Shown here: piece after piece, positions 9,126 to 17,154 of the stretch | Layout of the letters: each line of letters begins with the position of its first letter | How positions within the stretch are numbered: the stretch's first letter is position 1 | Assembly: GCA_029554345.1 (NCBI GenBank) | Contig: JAKPJF010000113.1 | Span: forward strand, 62,001-126,000 | Origin: Spirochaetota bacterium | GTDB taxonomy: Bacteria > Spirochaetota > UBA4802 > JAFGJZ01 | Length of the DNA stretch: 64,000 bases | Reading direction: 5' to 3' | Notes under the pieces: generated by a model | What the model saw: only the letters and a program-made list of their open reading frames with translations | Database searches by the model: none | What the model was told of the DNA's origin: nothing | Made by a program: the position numbers and the translations under genes

Positions 9126-10148
9126 TCAGTTGAAGGAAACGGATTTATTCTCTGTGATACTTCGGATTATCAGTTCAACAGTATGTATATTTCTTACTGA
9201 TTCATCTAAAGAAACAAGAGGTTTTGATTTGCCTTTCATGACGTCCAGGAAATTTTCTAACTGAAGCATGAATGAATTTGCTTCCTCAATCTCGTAACGG
9301 TCGGTCATTATATATCCCCATTTCTCTTTGCGGTGGAGGACGTTTATGAATATGTCGCCGCAAATTCCCCACGCTACCGGAAGTTGAATGATGCCGTTCG
9401 CGCAGCTGATGTGAAGCATTTGAGTAAAATTAGCGTGCTTGCTGCTTTCAATGAATGCGGCGATTCCGTTTTCATATGATATCTGAGAAAAAACGCGGTC
9501 TATTACATCATAGTCTTTGTTGTGATTGCCGGATGCGAATATTGTCAAAGGTTCGCTTCCGCTGAAATAGTTGGCTGCATTAACGCAATAGCTCATCCAG
9601 TCATGAGTTACACCGCCGCCGCATTCTTTTCTGTAGCGCCAGTCCTGTGAGTTCAGTTTGTCTTTATGAGCTTCGGGTTCATAGTTGCTGAATGAAGCAC
9701 GTATTGAATCAATTTTTCCCAAACCGGAAGAAAACGCAAGTTCTTCAACTTTTCTGATAGCCGGATGATGGCGGAACATGCAGCCTTCCATGAGAAAAGC
9801 ACCGCAGCTGTTGACAAGATTGCGAATTTCATACGCATCTTTTGATGTTATGGTCAGAGATTTCTCGCAGAGGATGTTTCTTGTTCCGGACGTAAGGCAT
9901 TCTTTTATCTGTTCGAGATGCTGGTTCGGCCATGTGCAAAGAATAACCGCGTCGGGTTTCTCGGAGCTTATCATCTCTGTTATATTTGTGTAAGGACGGC
10001 ATTTATATTTTTCTGCCCAGATTTTTGCGCGGGAAGAATCAATATCGCAGCATGATGTAATAGTCACTTCAGGAAATGCCGCCGCTGCGTTTGCGTGAAG
10101 ATGCGAATGTGCTCCGCAGCCAACAATTGAGATATTTATTTTTTCCAT
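9126..10148 (-). CDS. Gfo/Idh/MocA-family NAD(P)-dependent oxidoreductase
   Basis: The 340-residue protein has an N-terminal Rossmann fold (SIVGCGAHSHLHANA), the family motif LCEKSLT at about residue 95 (EKP in most members; here the Pro is Ser), and a C-terminal alpha-beta domain with the GGGVTHDWMSYC segment carrying the catalytic-type His. Members oxidise or reduce sugars, inositols and related compounds; the substrate here is unknown. It stands alone on the minus strand, downstream of the tRNA terminator. Confidence 0.88.
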   Translation of the reverse strand: MEKINISIVGCGAHSHLHANAAAAFPEVTITSCCDIDSSRAKIWAEKYKCRPYTNITEMISSEKPDAVILCTWPNQHLEQIKECLTSGTRNILCEKSLTITSKDAYEIRNLVNSCGAFLMEGCMFRHHPAIRKVEELAFSSGLGKIDSIRASFSNYEPEAHKDKLNSQDWRYRKECGGGVTHDWMSYCVNAANYFSGSEPLTIFASGNHNKDYDVIDRVFSQISYENGIAAFIESSKHANFTQMLHISCANGIIQLPVAWGICGDIFINVLHRKEKWGYIMTDRYEIEEANSFMLQLENFLDVMKGKSKPLVSLDESVRNIHTVELIIRSITENKSVSFN

Positions 10149-10160
10149 ATAAATTTCTCT

Positions 10161-10194
10161 AAAAAAAAAGGAGTTTCTTTCGAAACTCCTTTTT
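10161..10194 (-). terminator. Terminator of the tRNA-Lys/tRNA-Glu unit
   Basis: A 9-bp perfect stem (AGGAGTTTC with GAAACTCCT) and a 4-base loop are flanked by A and T runs. On the minus strand it gives eight T after the stem, directly after tRNA-Glu. Confidence 0.85.
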
Positions 10195-10198
10195 GATG

Positions 10199-10271
10199 CA
10201 CCCTCGAGGGGGTTCGAACCCCTGTTCCCGAGATGAAAACCCGGTGTCCTAGACCACTGAACGACGAGGGC
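10199..10271 (-). tRNA. tRNA-Glu (anticodon TTC)
   Basis: On the minus strand the acceptor GCCCTCG pairs with CGAGGGT (one G-T at the end). The anticodon stem CCGGG/CTCGG holds the loop TTTTCAT with anticodon TTC, and the T arm is GGGG-TTCGAA-CCCC. The discriminator is G. CCA is not encoded. Confidence 0.93.
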
Positions 10272-10274
10272 ATT

Positions 10275-10347
10275 TGAGACGCCCGGGAATCGAACCCGGT
10301 ACCCACTGCTTAAAAGGCAGTTGCTCTACCGAATGAGCTAGCGTCTC
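10275..10347 (-). tRNA. tRNA-Lys (anticodon TTT)
   Basis: On the minus strand the acceptor GAGACGC pairs perfectly with GCGTCTC. The anticodon stem ACTGC/GCAGT encloses CTTTTAA with anticodon TTT, and the T arm is perfect (CCGGG...CCCGG). The discriminator is A. Only three bases separate it from tRNA-Glu, so the two must be cut from one precursor. CCA is not encoded. Confidence 0.95.
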
Positions 10348-10359
10348 AGCGTGAATAAC

Positions 10360-10388
10360 CAAATACTAAAGCGGTCATTATGTGTCAA
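10360..10388 (-). promoter_or_regulatory. Predicted promoter of the tRNA-Lys/tRNA-Glu unit
   Basis: TTGACA (10388-10383) and TATTTG (10365-10360) lie on the minus strand with a 17-base spacer. The -10 box ends 12 bases before the 5' end of tRNA-Lys. Confidence 0.65.
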
Positions 10389-10626
10389 ACAAAATAATTG
10401 CAGAAAACAGGAAATAAGTATTCACGCAAAATTGTTTCAACGCTTGAAGCAATTTAAAAAAAGGCATGGAATCGTCAAGTAAATTAAGTTATATTATGAT
10501 ATAAAGATGAAAAAATATTAGATGAAGATTAAATTTATTAATAAAATCTCATTTCGTATCACTTTCTATAAACCACTTGACAGTATATTGCCGATAATGA
10601 AATAGATGTAATTTGAGGAGATTTTG

Positions 10627-11640
10627 ATGCGGCTTAACCCGTTCAGGGAAACAAATTTTAATGATCTTCAGCAGAATCTGAATTATCTTCTTGCGGAGCG
10701 TAAAGACTCAGTAAAGAAGCGTTTTTCTGATTGGCTTGCTGCTGTCCGCAAAAAGGGAAATGAAAGAATCACCCTCATGTTTATCCCTCATTCTGAGAAA
10801 AAAATTGTTAATTTTCATATATCGATGTATACCGTTACGATAGTTTTGTCTTTATTTGCGGTTATTATTGTCGTAACTTCTCTTACTATCCTCAATCATA
10901 CTTCAACGGTTAAGGAAGTGGACAAGCTGGAGCTTTATGAAAGCGACTATGCTAACCAGATAGAAATGTACAAAGAGGAAATTAACAGGCTTTATTCTGT
11001 TTTTAAGAAATTTGACGATCAGGCAGATCCTCTTTTCCGTTTTACTCCGGAAGGATCATCTTTTTCATCAGGAAAGGGCGGCGGATCTGAACAGCCTCCG
11101 TCAGATTCACCTTCTCCTTCAATAGAGTCTTTAACCATTGAAGAAATCGAACAGGAATTTAAAGCTTCAAAGGACAAGCTTCTCGTCATTAAAAGATTTA
11201 TGGAAAGCAGGGCAAAAGTCATAGAGAATACGCCTTCGCTTTGGCCTGTTAACGGAAATATAATCACAGCATTCGGTGATTCGAAGTCATCTTCTCTTTC
11301 CGGCAGCGGAGAGAGGGCTCTGGGTGTTGATATCGCAGCATATCCGGGATCTGAAATAAAAGTATCTGCTCCTGGAACGGTTGAATCGATAGTTTGGGAT
11401 TCTGTTTACGGCTTGAGAATAACTGTTTCTCATAAATACGGGTATTCAACGATTTACTCGTATTGTCAGAGGGTTACGGTTGATGTCGGGCAGAAACTCA
11501 GCAAAGGTGAAATCATCGGATATGTAGGTAAAACAGGCAGAGCTGCGAGGTACATGCTTCATTATCAGATAAGAATAGGCACAAATTATGCCGATCCTCT
11601 TCCTTATTTAAATAAAATTTCCCTTGATTCGAAGATCTGA
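10627..11640 (+). CDS. Membrane-anchored LytM/M23-like protein with degenerate active site
   Basis: The start is ATG 10627, with GAGGAG six bases upstream. The order is: a basic cytoplasmic N-terminus of about 60 residues, one transmembrane helix (YTVTIVLSLFAVIIVVTSL), a coiled-coil region, a Ser/Pro/Gly-rich linker, a second short helix, and a C-terminal M23 domain. The fold marks are clear (GVDIAAYPGSEIKVSAPGTV; GQKLSKGEIIGYVGKTG), but the zinc ligands are mostly gone. The first His of HxGxD is absent (ERALGVD), and HLHYE reads MLHYQ. Such inactive LytM factors (EnvC/NlpD-like) activate cell-wall amidases, so a role in septal or envelope hydrolase control is inferred. It overlaps tsaD by 33 bases at the 3' ends. 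Confidence 0.8.
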   Translation: MRLNPFRETNFNDLQQNLNYLLAERKDSVKKRFSDWLAAVRKKGNERITLMFIPHSEKKIVNFHISMYTVTIVLSLFAVIIVVTSLTILNHTSTVKEVDKLELYESDYANQIEMYKEEINRLYSVFKKFDDQADPLFRFTPEGSSFSSGKGGGSEQPPSDSPSPSIESLTIEEIEQEFKASKDKLLVIKRFMESRAKVIENTPSLWPVNGNIITAFGDSKSSSLSGSGERALGVDIAAYPGSEIKVSAPGTVESIVWDSVYGLRITVSHKYGYSTIYSYCQRVTVDVGQKLSKGEIIGYVGKTGRAARYMLHYQIRIGTNYADPLPYLNKISLDSKI

Positions 11641-12618
11641 ATCTTTGGCATAAACTTCACAAGTTAAATCCGAAAACAATTTTTTAGAGTAGTAGTGATA
11701 ACCCAGACCTGCAACCATAGCCGCGTTGTCCGTACACAGAACAGGTTCAGGAATGAAAACATTAATATCATGTAATTCAGAAAGCCTTTCTCTAAGTCTG
11801 GAATTTGCAGCAACACCGCCTGCAACAACGACATTTTTTATTCCGAATTTTTCTGAAGCCAAAACAAGACGTGATATGAGAATTTCGACCGCGCTTTCCT
11901 GAAAGGCGTAAACAATTTCTTCTTTATCCGCATCGGGATTGTTTGATATATAGTTTACAACTGCAGTTTTAAGACCTGAATAAGAAAAATCAAACGGATC
12001 ATTCTTCATGTTCACGCGTTTAGGGAAAGAAATATCTTTGCGGATTGCCGATTTAGCCAGCCTGTCAATTATCGGGCCGCCCGGATAACCGAGATTCAGG
12101 AATTTTGAAACTTTATCATATGCTTCACCGACTGCATCATCGGTTGTTCTTCCTATCAGTGTTAAATCAGAAATTCCCTTTACGAGATACAGAGCTGTAT
12201 TTCCTCCGGAAATAAGCAGTCCGATAAATGGGAATTGCAGTTCGGGATTTGAAAGAAATGCCGCATAAAGATGAGATTCTATATGGCTGACCGTAATAAG
12301 CGGAATATTAAGAGTGTATGATATTGTCTTGGCGCTTTGTAGTGAAATCATCAGTGAGCCGATAAGACCGGGTCTGTTTGCACAGGAAACGAAGTCAAGA
12401 TCGGAAAAGCTTATATCTGCATCATTCAGTGCATTCTGAATAACCCCGTTTATAAGCTCCAAATGGGCTCTGGACGCAATTTCGGGAACAACTCCGAAGT
12501 ATTCGCTGTGAAGATCAATCTGACTTGAAATTATATTAGAGCGTATGACCATGCCGTCTTCAACAACTGAGGCTGAAGTTTCATCGCATGAGCTTTCGAG
12601 TCCCAGACCAATAGCCAT
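11608..12618 (-). CDS. tsaD: tRNA N6-adenosine threonylcarbamoyltransferase TsaD
   Basis: The 336-residue length matches the family. The N-terminus GLGLESSCDETSASVV and the segment VPEIASRAHLELI are diagnostic. The metal-binding HxxxH is present as SHIESHLYAAF, followed by LLISGGNTALY and VVAGGVAANSRLR. TsaD transfers the threonylcarbamoyl group to A37 of tRNAs that read ANN codons, working with TsaB and TsaE (not encoded here). It abuts the upstream protease gene with no spacing, so the two are probably co-transcribed. Confidence 0.97.
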   Translation of the reverse strand: MAIGLGLESSCDETSASVVEDGMVIRSNIISSQIDLHSEYFGVVPEIASRAHLELINGVIQNALNDADISFSDLDFVSCANRPGLIGSLMISLQSAKTISYTLNIPLITVSHIESHLYAAFLSNPELQFPFIGLLISGGNTALYLVKGISDLTLIGRTTDDAVGEAYDKVSKFLNLGYPGGPIIDRLAKSAIRKDISFPKRVNMKNDPFDFSYSGLKTAVVNYISNNPDADKEEIVYAFQESAVEILISRLVLASEKFGIKNVVVAGGVAANSRLRERLSELHDINVFIPEPVLCTDNAAMVAGLGYHYYSKKLFSDLTCEVYAKDSDLRIKGNFI

Positions 12619-13974
12619 TTATTTCGCTCCTGCAAGCGCTATTGCTTTATTAAGCTCAGAATCAAATTCAAGATCATAAAGCGGCGAAGGTTCTGTTTTA
12701 TTGATTTCTTTTTTTAAATAATAAAGCGCAATTGAAGGCGAAACTTTCAAGTTTTTCGATTCAAGAAGTGAAAGAAATTCCTGAGCGGTATCTTTGGTAT
12801 ATGCTTTTTTTGATTTAGCGAAATTTTCAAGAATTCCATCATTGAATACACGAGAAAGATTTTTCTTGTCATCGTCACTGTATTTCGGAAGTTCTACGGC
12901 AAAATCCGGTTCAATTCCTTTTTTGTGAATCATCGTACCGTTAGGAGTATAGTATTTTCTCATGGTAATTGTGAATCCGGAGGTGTTTTCTTCAATATCA
13001 ACTATCCTCTGAACAAGCGCCTTTCCAAAAGTTTTTTGTCCGATAAGCTTTGCTCTATTGTTGTCTTTAAGAGCTCCGGAAAAAACTTCCGAAGATGATG
13101 CGCTTCCTGAGTTCACCAGAAGAAGAACTTCTCCGGAATAGAGAGGATCTTTCAAAGATTTAAATTCCTCTCCAACGCCGGTTCCTTCTTTTCCGCGTGT
13201 TGTAGTAATTACCTTACCTTTTGGTAGAAGCATATCTGCCATTGAAATTGAAGTTTCAAAATCTCCTCCGGGATTATCTCTCAGGTCGATTATAATTTTT
13301 TTCGCAGTAGAGAGACTTTTGAGAGCTTTTTCAAATTCAACTCCTGTTTCGGCGTAAAAATGTGTTATTCTGATATATCCGATTCCGGGATGTTCTTTTA
13401 AAAATCCCGATTTTATACTTTTTATTTTTATTGGAGCTTTATCGATTTTAAATTCAATAGGCTCGTCGAACCCTTCCCGTTTGATTAATATTGAAACCTG
13501 GGAATTTTTATCTCTGATATCTTTTATCAAATCCTGATAATTATCACTTTTTACCTGTGTGCCGTTTAGCTGTAATATAGTGTCTCCTGAGCGGATTCCC
13601 GACTTATGTGCAGGAGAATCTTCGATGGGAGATATTACAACAACAGAGTCATTTTTAATGGTAAGTTCGACGCCTATGCCGGTAAAGCGTCCGGTAACGC
13701 CGCCCTTGAAATCTGCATAATCAGTTTCGTCAAGAAACCGCGAATAAGGGTCGTTAAGAGATTGAAGCATTCCGCGCATAGCTCCGCGAAACAAAGTTTT
13801 GGGGCTCACGTTTTCAACGTATTCCGATTGAATTACCCTGTAAAGAAAGTGAAATTGATCGAGATACTTGAATGAGTTTTCCTGCTGGCTTTTAAGTAGG
13901 GAGAAAGTCATTCCGAACAAAAAACCAGAGATGAAAATTATGATGCCGAAATGCAGAAATCTTTTTTTATTCAT
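12619..13974 (-). CDS. ctpA: Carboxyl-terminal processing protease, S41A (CtpA-type)
   Basis: The protein (451 residues) has an N-terminal membrane anchor (residues 8-28), the SLNDPYSRFL entry, a PDZ domain (about 95-175; GIGVELTIKN, SPAHKSGIRSGD) and the S41 core. The catalytic Ser is in NSGSASSSE (Ser293), and the Lys is in TFGKALVQ (Lys318), 25 residues later as expected. It cleaves C-terminal tails of periplasmic proteins. The stop meets the tsaD start exactly, and the small lipoprotein gene upstream ends two bases before its ATG, so the three form one operon. Confidence 0.95.
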   Translation of the reverse strand: MNKKRFLHFGIIIFISGFLFGMTFSLLKSQQENSFKYLDQFHFLYRVIQSEYVENVSPKTLFRGAMRGMLQSLNDPYSRFLDETDYADFKGGVTGRFTGIGVELTIKNDSVVVISPIEDSPAHKSGIRSGDTILQLNGTQVKSDNYQDLIKDIRDKNSQVSILIKREGFDEPIEFKIDKAPIKIKSIKSGFLKEHPGIGYIRITHFYAETGVEFEKALKSLSTAKKIIIDLRDNPGGDFETSISMADMLLPKGKVITTTRGKEGTGVGEEFKSLKDPLYSGEVLLLVNSGSASSSEVFSGALKDNNRAKLIGQKTFGKALVQRIVDIEENTSGFTITMRKYYTPNGTMIHKKGIEPDFAVELPKYSDDDKKNLSRVFNDGILENFAKSKKAYTKDTAQEFLSLLESKNLKVSPSIALYYLKKEINKTEPSPLYDLEFDSELNKAIALAGAK

Positions 13975-13976
13975 GC

Positions 13977-14255
13977 TTACTTCTCGAATATATATTTGTA
14001 ATCATCTGAGTGTTTATTCTGCATGTAGTTACAAAATAAATCAAAATCAATTTTATATTTTTTGAGATCATCTGCCAATATTGTTTTTTTCTCAGTTGAA
14101 GTTAATTTGTGATCTATTCCATTAACTGCAATTTTTTCAAATATCTGTTCTCTTAAAATAGTATAACTTTCTTCATCCATTTGCGCTTTTGAACATGCTG
14201 TAAATGCCGCAGCGGCAATAAATATAATCATGATTATTTTTTTCACATTAGCCAT
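13977..14255 (-). CDS. Small lipoprotein of unknown function
   Basis: This 92-residue protein has a lipoprotein signal peptide ending in AFTAC, followed by a short helical, charged domain with no motif I recognise. The start is uncertain: ATG 14255, or GTG 14246 with AAGGA eight bases upstream, which gives a more typical signal peptide. It is the first gene of the unit with ctpA and tsaD. A role as a partner or adaptor of the protease is possible from position alone. Confidence 0.65.
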   Translation of the reverse strand: MANVKKIIMIIFIAAAAFTACSKAQMDEESYTILREQIFEKIAVNGIDHKLTSTEKKTILADDLKKYKIDFDLFCNYMQNKHSDDYKYIFEK

Positions 14256-14387
14256 CCTTTTTTGATAATACGTGACCCTTATATAAAATCACAGTTAATA
14301 TTTCAATATAAATATTCTCTGTCATATTGCGAAGGTTTTGCTTGACAGAGAGTTTGACGGCGAAAAAATAATTTAACGGCGGTGGTT

Positions 14388-16187
14388 ATGGATTTAATTA
14401 GCAGATCACAGGTGAAAGATTCCGATAAATGGAATGTCGAACTTCTTTATTCATCTTTAGAAAATTGGGAAAAGGATTTTTCAACGGCTAAAGAAGAGAT
14501 TGAAAAATATGCCTTTTTAAAAGGTAAAACCGGAAATTCTGCTGAAGATATGAAGCAGATAATCGAGTTTGATCTCAGTGTATCAAGGCTTGTTGACAAA
14601 CTTTACACTTATGCTCATTTAAAAAGCGACGAGGATAAGACAAATAGTGTTTATCTTTCGCTTGTAGAAAGAGCGATGTCTCTTTATACAAAAGCAGGTG
14701 AACTTTCAAGTTTCATTCCTGTCGAGATTCAGGAAATTTCTGATGATAAAATTGCGGAATTTAAAAAATCTGAAGCATTAAAAGACTATATTTTCTACAT
14801 TGATAAAATAATCCGGTATAAGCCTTACACTAGAAGTGCTGAAATAGAAGAGCTTCTTTCTGCTTCCGGTGATTTTTCGGATTCTGCCGCCGACATTTTC
14901 GGTCAGCTTGATAATGCGGATTTTACATTCGGTAAAATAAAGGATGAGACAGGAAAAGAAGTTGAACTGACTCACGGAAATTTTATAAGATTTTTGATGA
15001 ATAAATCTCTTGAAGTAAGAAAAAATTCATTTAAACAGTATTATTCTGTTTATGATGCTCACAAACATGCCTTAAGTTCAGCTTTTTATTCAAACTGCAA
15101 AAAAGATAAATTTTATTCTAAAGTGCGCGGTTACGAGTCATGTCTTGATTCCGCATTGTTTTCTGATGATGTAAAAAAGGAAGTGTATTTTTCACTTATC
15201 GAATCAGTGAAGAAAAATATTTCTCCTCTTTCTAAGTATGTAAATTTCAGAAAAGAATACCTGTCTCTTGATAAAATTCATTTCTATGACACATATGTTC
15301 CGCTTGTTGGAAAAATAGATTTTTCCATGGAATATGAAGAGGCGGTTGATACTTGCGTGAAGGCTCTTTCAATTCTCGGTGAACAATATACTTCTGTTTT
15401 AAGAGATGGACTTTTAAACGGCTGGGTTGACCGGTATGAAAATAAAGGGAAAAGAAGCGGCGCTTATTCTTCCGGTTGTTTTGATTCTCCTCCTTATATT
15501 CTTATGAATTATGATAAAAATAATATTAACTCACTGTATACATTGATTCATGAAGCCGGTCATTCAATGCATTCGTATTTATCGGCTAAGAATCAGCCTT
15601 ATCATTATCACAGGTATACAATATTTGCCGCGGAGGTTGCATCGACTTTTAACGAGACTCTCTTAAGCGACTATCTTCTTAAGAAGTATTCGGATAATGA
15701 CGAAATGCGGGCTTATATATTAAACCGCGAGATTGACGATATAAGAGGCACTCTTTACAGGCAGACAATGTTTGCGGAATTCGAAATGATCATGCATCAG
15801 ATGACGGAAAAAGATATTCCTCTTACGATAGATATTATCAGATCAGAATATCGAAAGCTTCTTGAGGCTTATTTCGGAGGTACAATCGAGATTGATCCGG
15901 AACTTGAACTGGAAGCTTTGAGGATACCTCATTTTTATAACTCATTCTATGTTTATAAATATGCAACAGGGATATCTGCGGCGATCAGTCTTGCTGAAGA
16001 TGTTTTAGATAAAGGTTCGCCTGCTGTTGAGAGATATATGAATTTTCTTTCAGCCGGAGGAAGAATGTTTCCTTTGGAGGCATTGAAGAGTGCAGGAGTT
16101 GACATGTCAAAACCTGAAACAGTAAATTCTGCACTAATTCATTTTTCAGAAAAAGTTGATGAATTTATTAGGGTGATGAAAAAATAG
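14388..16187 (+). CDS. pepF: Oligoendopeptidase F (M3 family)
   Basis: The protein is about 599 residues, normal for PepF. The zinc site is HEAGH near residue 388 in the context LIHEAGHSMHSYL, and the third ligand lies in FAAEVASTFNE downstream. The N-terminal half carries the family region YTYAHLKSDED, and RRQTMF-type residues (YRQTMFAEFE) follow the zinc site. It cuts short oligopeptides in the cytoplasm. ATG 14388 is chosen over GTG 14382. TTGACA at 14343 and an AT-rich -10 region about 17 bases later may be the promoter. Confidence 0.96.
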   Translation: MDLISRSQVKDSDKWNVELLYSSLENWEKDFSTAKEEIEKYAFLKGKTGNSAEDMKQIIEFDLSVSRLVDKLYTYAHLKSDEDKTNSVYLSLVERAMSLYTKAGELSSFIPVEIQEISDDKIAEFKKSEALKDYIFYIDKIIRYKPYTRSAEIEELLSASGDFSDSAADIFGQLDNADFTFGKIKDETGKEVELTHGNFIRFLMNKSLEVRKNSFKQYYSVYDAHKHALSSAFYSNCKKDKFYSKVRGYESCLDSALFSDDVKKEVYFSLIESVKKNISPLSKYVNFRKEYLSLDKIHFYDTYVPLVGKIDFSMEYEEAVDTCVKALSILGEQYTSVLRDGLLNGWVDRYENKGKRSGAYSSGCFDSPPYILMNYDKNNINSLYTLIHEAGHSMHSYLSAKNQPYHYHRYTIFAAEVASTFNETLLSDYLLKKYSDNDEMRAYILNREIDDIRGTLYRQTMFAEFEMIMHQMTEKDIPLTIDIIRSEYRKLLEAYFGGTIEIDPELELEALRIPHFYNSFYVYKYATGISAAISLAEDVLDKGSPAVERYMNFLSAGGRMFPLEALKSAGVDMSKPETVNSALIHFSEKVDEFIRVMKK

Positions 16188-16189
16188 AT

Positions 16190-16217
16190 AATAGCGGCGG
16201 ATTATTCTGCCGCTATT
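16190..16217. terminator. Hairpin between convergent genes
   Basis: A 9-bp perfect stem (AATAGCGGC with GCCGCTATT) lies between pepF and the Cache gene and slightly overlaps the end of the latter. The T run is weak on the plus strand and better on the minus strand (six T after a short gap). Confidence 0.5.
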
Positions 16218-16653
16218 TAAAAACACCGCAGCAGAAAATGAGACCTTTGTGGTTTTGGAAGTATGTAGTTTTACTTTCAACTTTTCCTGTCTCAGGATTT
16301 TTGTATTTATAATCAACCCAGCCTGAGCCCTTTACTTTTGCATCTTCTACGATATTTTTGCGGAAATATTTTCCGTCAGCGTCAGGGACATTAAAAAGAT
16401 TTCTTCCTATGAGCTTTTTGTTTTCAGGATGTGCCAGCATAACTGCGCTGTAGTCATAAATGAAAACGTAAATTCTGCCCTCCATGAATTTCCCGGCAGT
16501 AACGGCATTCAATGTTTCGTCTTTTCCGTTTTTGTCATAAAAGTTTATCGCTTTTTTAACCAATGAAACCGCTTTATCATATTCAGATTCCTTTGAAGTA
16601 GAAGCCGAAAAAAAGAGAAGGGAGACAGAAACAAACAAACAAATTGTTTTCAT
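16213..16653 (-). CDS. Exported single-Cache-domain protein
   Basis: The start is the ATG at 16653, with GGAG five bases upstream; the GTG two codons earlier overlaps that site. A signal peptide is followed by one Cache domain of about 120 residues: helix DKAVSLVKKAINFYDKNGKDETL, then GRIYVFIYDYSAVMLAHPENKKLIGRNLF, and GSGWVDYKYKNPETGKVESKTTYFQ, the typical sCache_2 pattern. There is no signalling domain, so it is a soluble periplasmic small-molecule binder that may serve a separate receptor. It converges on pepF. Confidence 0.85.
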   Translation of the reverse strand: MKTICLFVSVSLLFFSASTSKESEYDKAVSLVKKAINFYDKNGKDETLNAVTAGKFMEGRIYVFIYDYSAVMLAHPENKKLIGRNLFNVPDADGKYFRKNIVEDAKVKGSGWVDYKYKNPETGKVESKTTYFQNHKGLIFCCGVFK

Positions 16654-16798
16654 ATACACTCCATAAGATTTGGCAAATTATATTTGTCTGCTGTAATAAA
16701 TCAAGTCAAAAGTTAAATTTGTAATTGTAAAAAGGGGCTGTTGTATATTAAGTGATTCTTAAACCATTTTTGTTAAACATTTAAAAGGGGAGAAGGTA

Positions 16799-17071
16799 AT
16801 GAGTATTTTTGAAATGGGAATGATGATCGCATTCGGTTTTGCCTGGCCGTTTTCTATTTATAAAAGTTATAAATCTAAATCGACAAAAGGAAAATCGATA
16901 CATTTTCTATTGATTGTTGTTTTCGGATATGTTTGCGGATTGATTCATAAAGTACTGTATAATCCGGACATTGTTATAATATTCTATGCTTTGAATGCGT
17001 TGATGGTAGCGGTTGATTCTTTTCTTTATCTGAAAAATGCAATAAACGAAAAGAAAGCAAAAGCAGACTGA
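16799..17071 (+). CDS. SemiSWEET/PQ-loop-like small membrane protein
   Basis: This 90-residue protein has three hydrophobic helices (about 5-20, 35-52 and 57-78). After the first helix it has the segment WPFSIYKSYKSKSTKGKS, which resembles the PQ-loop turn of SemiSWEET proteins (P-x-x-x-x-x-x-K-S-K-S). SemiSWEETs dimerise to carry sugars or other small solutes. The Pro is present but the exact PQ pair is not, so the assignment is to the superfamily only. GGGAGAAGG precedes the ATG. Confidence 0.65.
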   Translation: MSIFEMGMMIAFGFAWPFSIYKSYKSKSTKGKSIHFLLIVVFGYVCGLIHKVLYNPDIVIIFYALNALMVAVDSFLYLKNAINEKKAKAD

Positions 17072-17084
17072 GAAATCTGCCTTT
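17057..17084 (+). terminator. Weak terminator after the SemiSWEET-like gene
   Basis: A short stem (AAAGCAGA with TCTGCCTTT, one bulge) spans the stop codon and is followed by only a few T. Confidence 0.4.
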
Positions 17085-17091
17085 GCTATAA

Positions 17092-17154
17092 AATAACTTT
17101 ATTAACTTTATTAACTTTATTAACTTTATTAACTTTATTAACTTTATTAACTTT
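17092..17154. repeat. 9-bp tandem repeat, six perfect copies plus one variant
   Basis: The unit ATTAACTTT is repeated six times without error from 17101 to 17154, preceded by a variant copy, AATAACTTT. The array holds the stop codon of the ClpX-like gene (17147-17149) and extends past it. Nine is a multiple of three, so the array could change the C-terminus by in-frame or point changes, but in the present frame it gives immediate stops. Confidence 0.95.

Noticed and set aside
17092-17154. Possible CRISPR-type array
   Set aside because: The unit is only 9 bp with no spacers; it is a simple tandem repeat.
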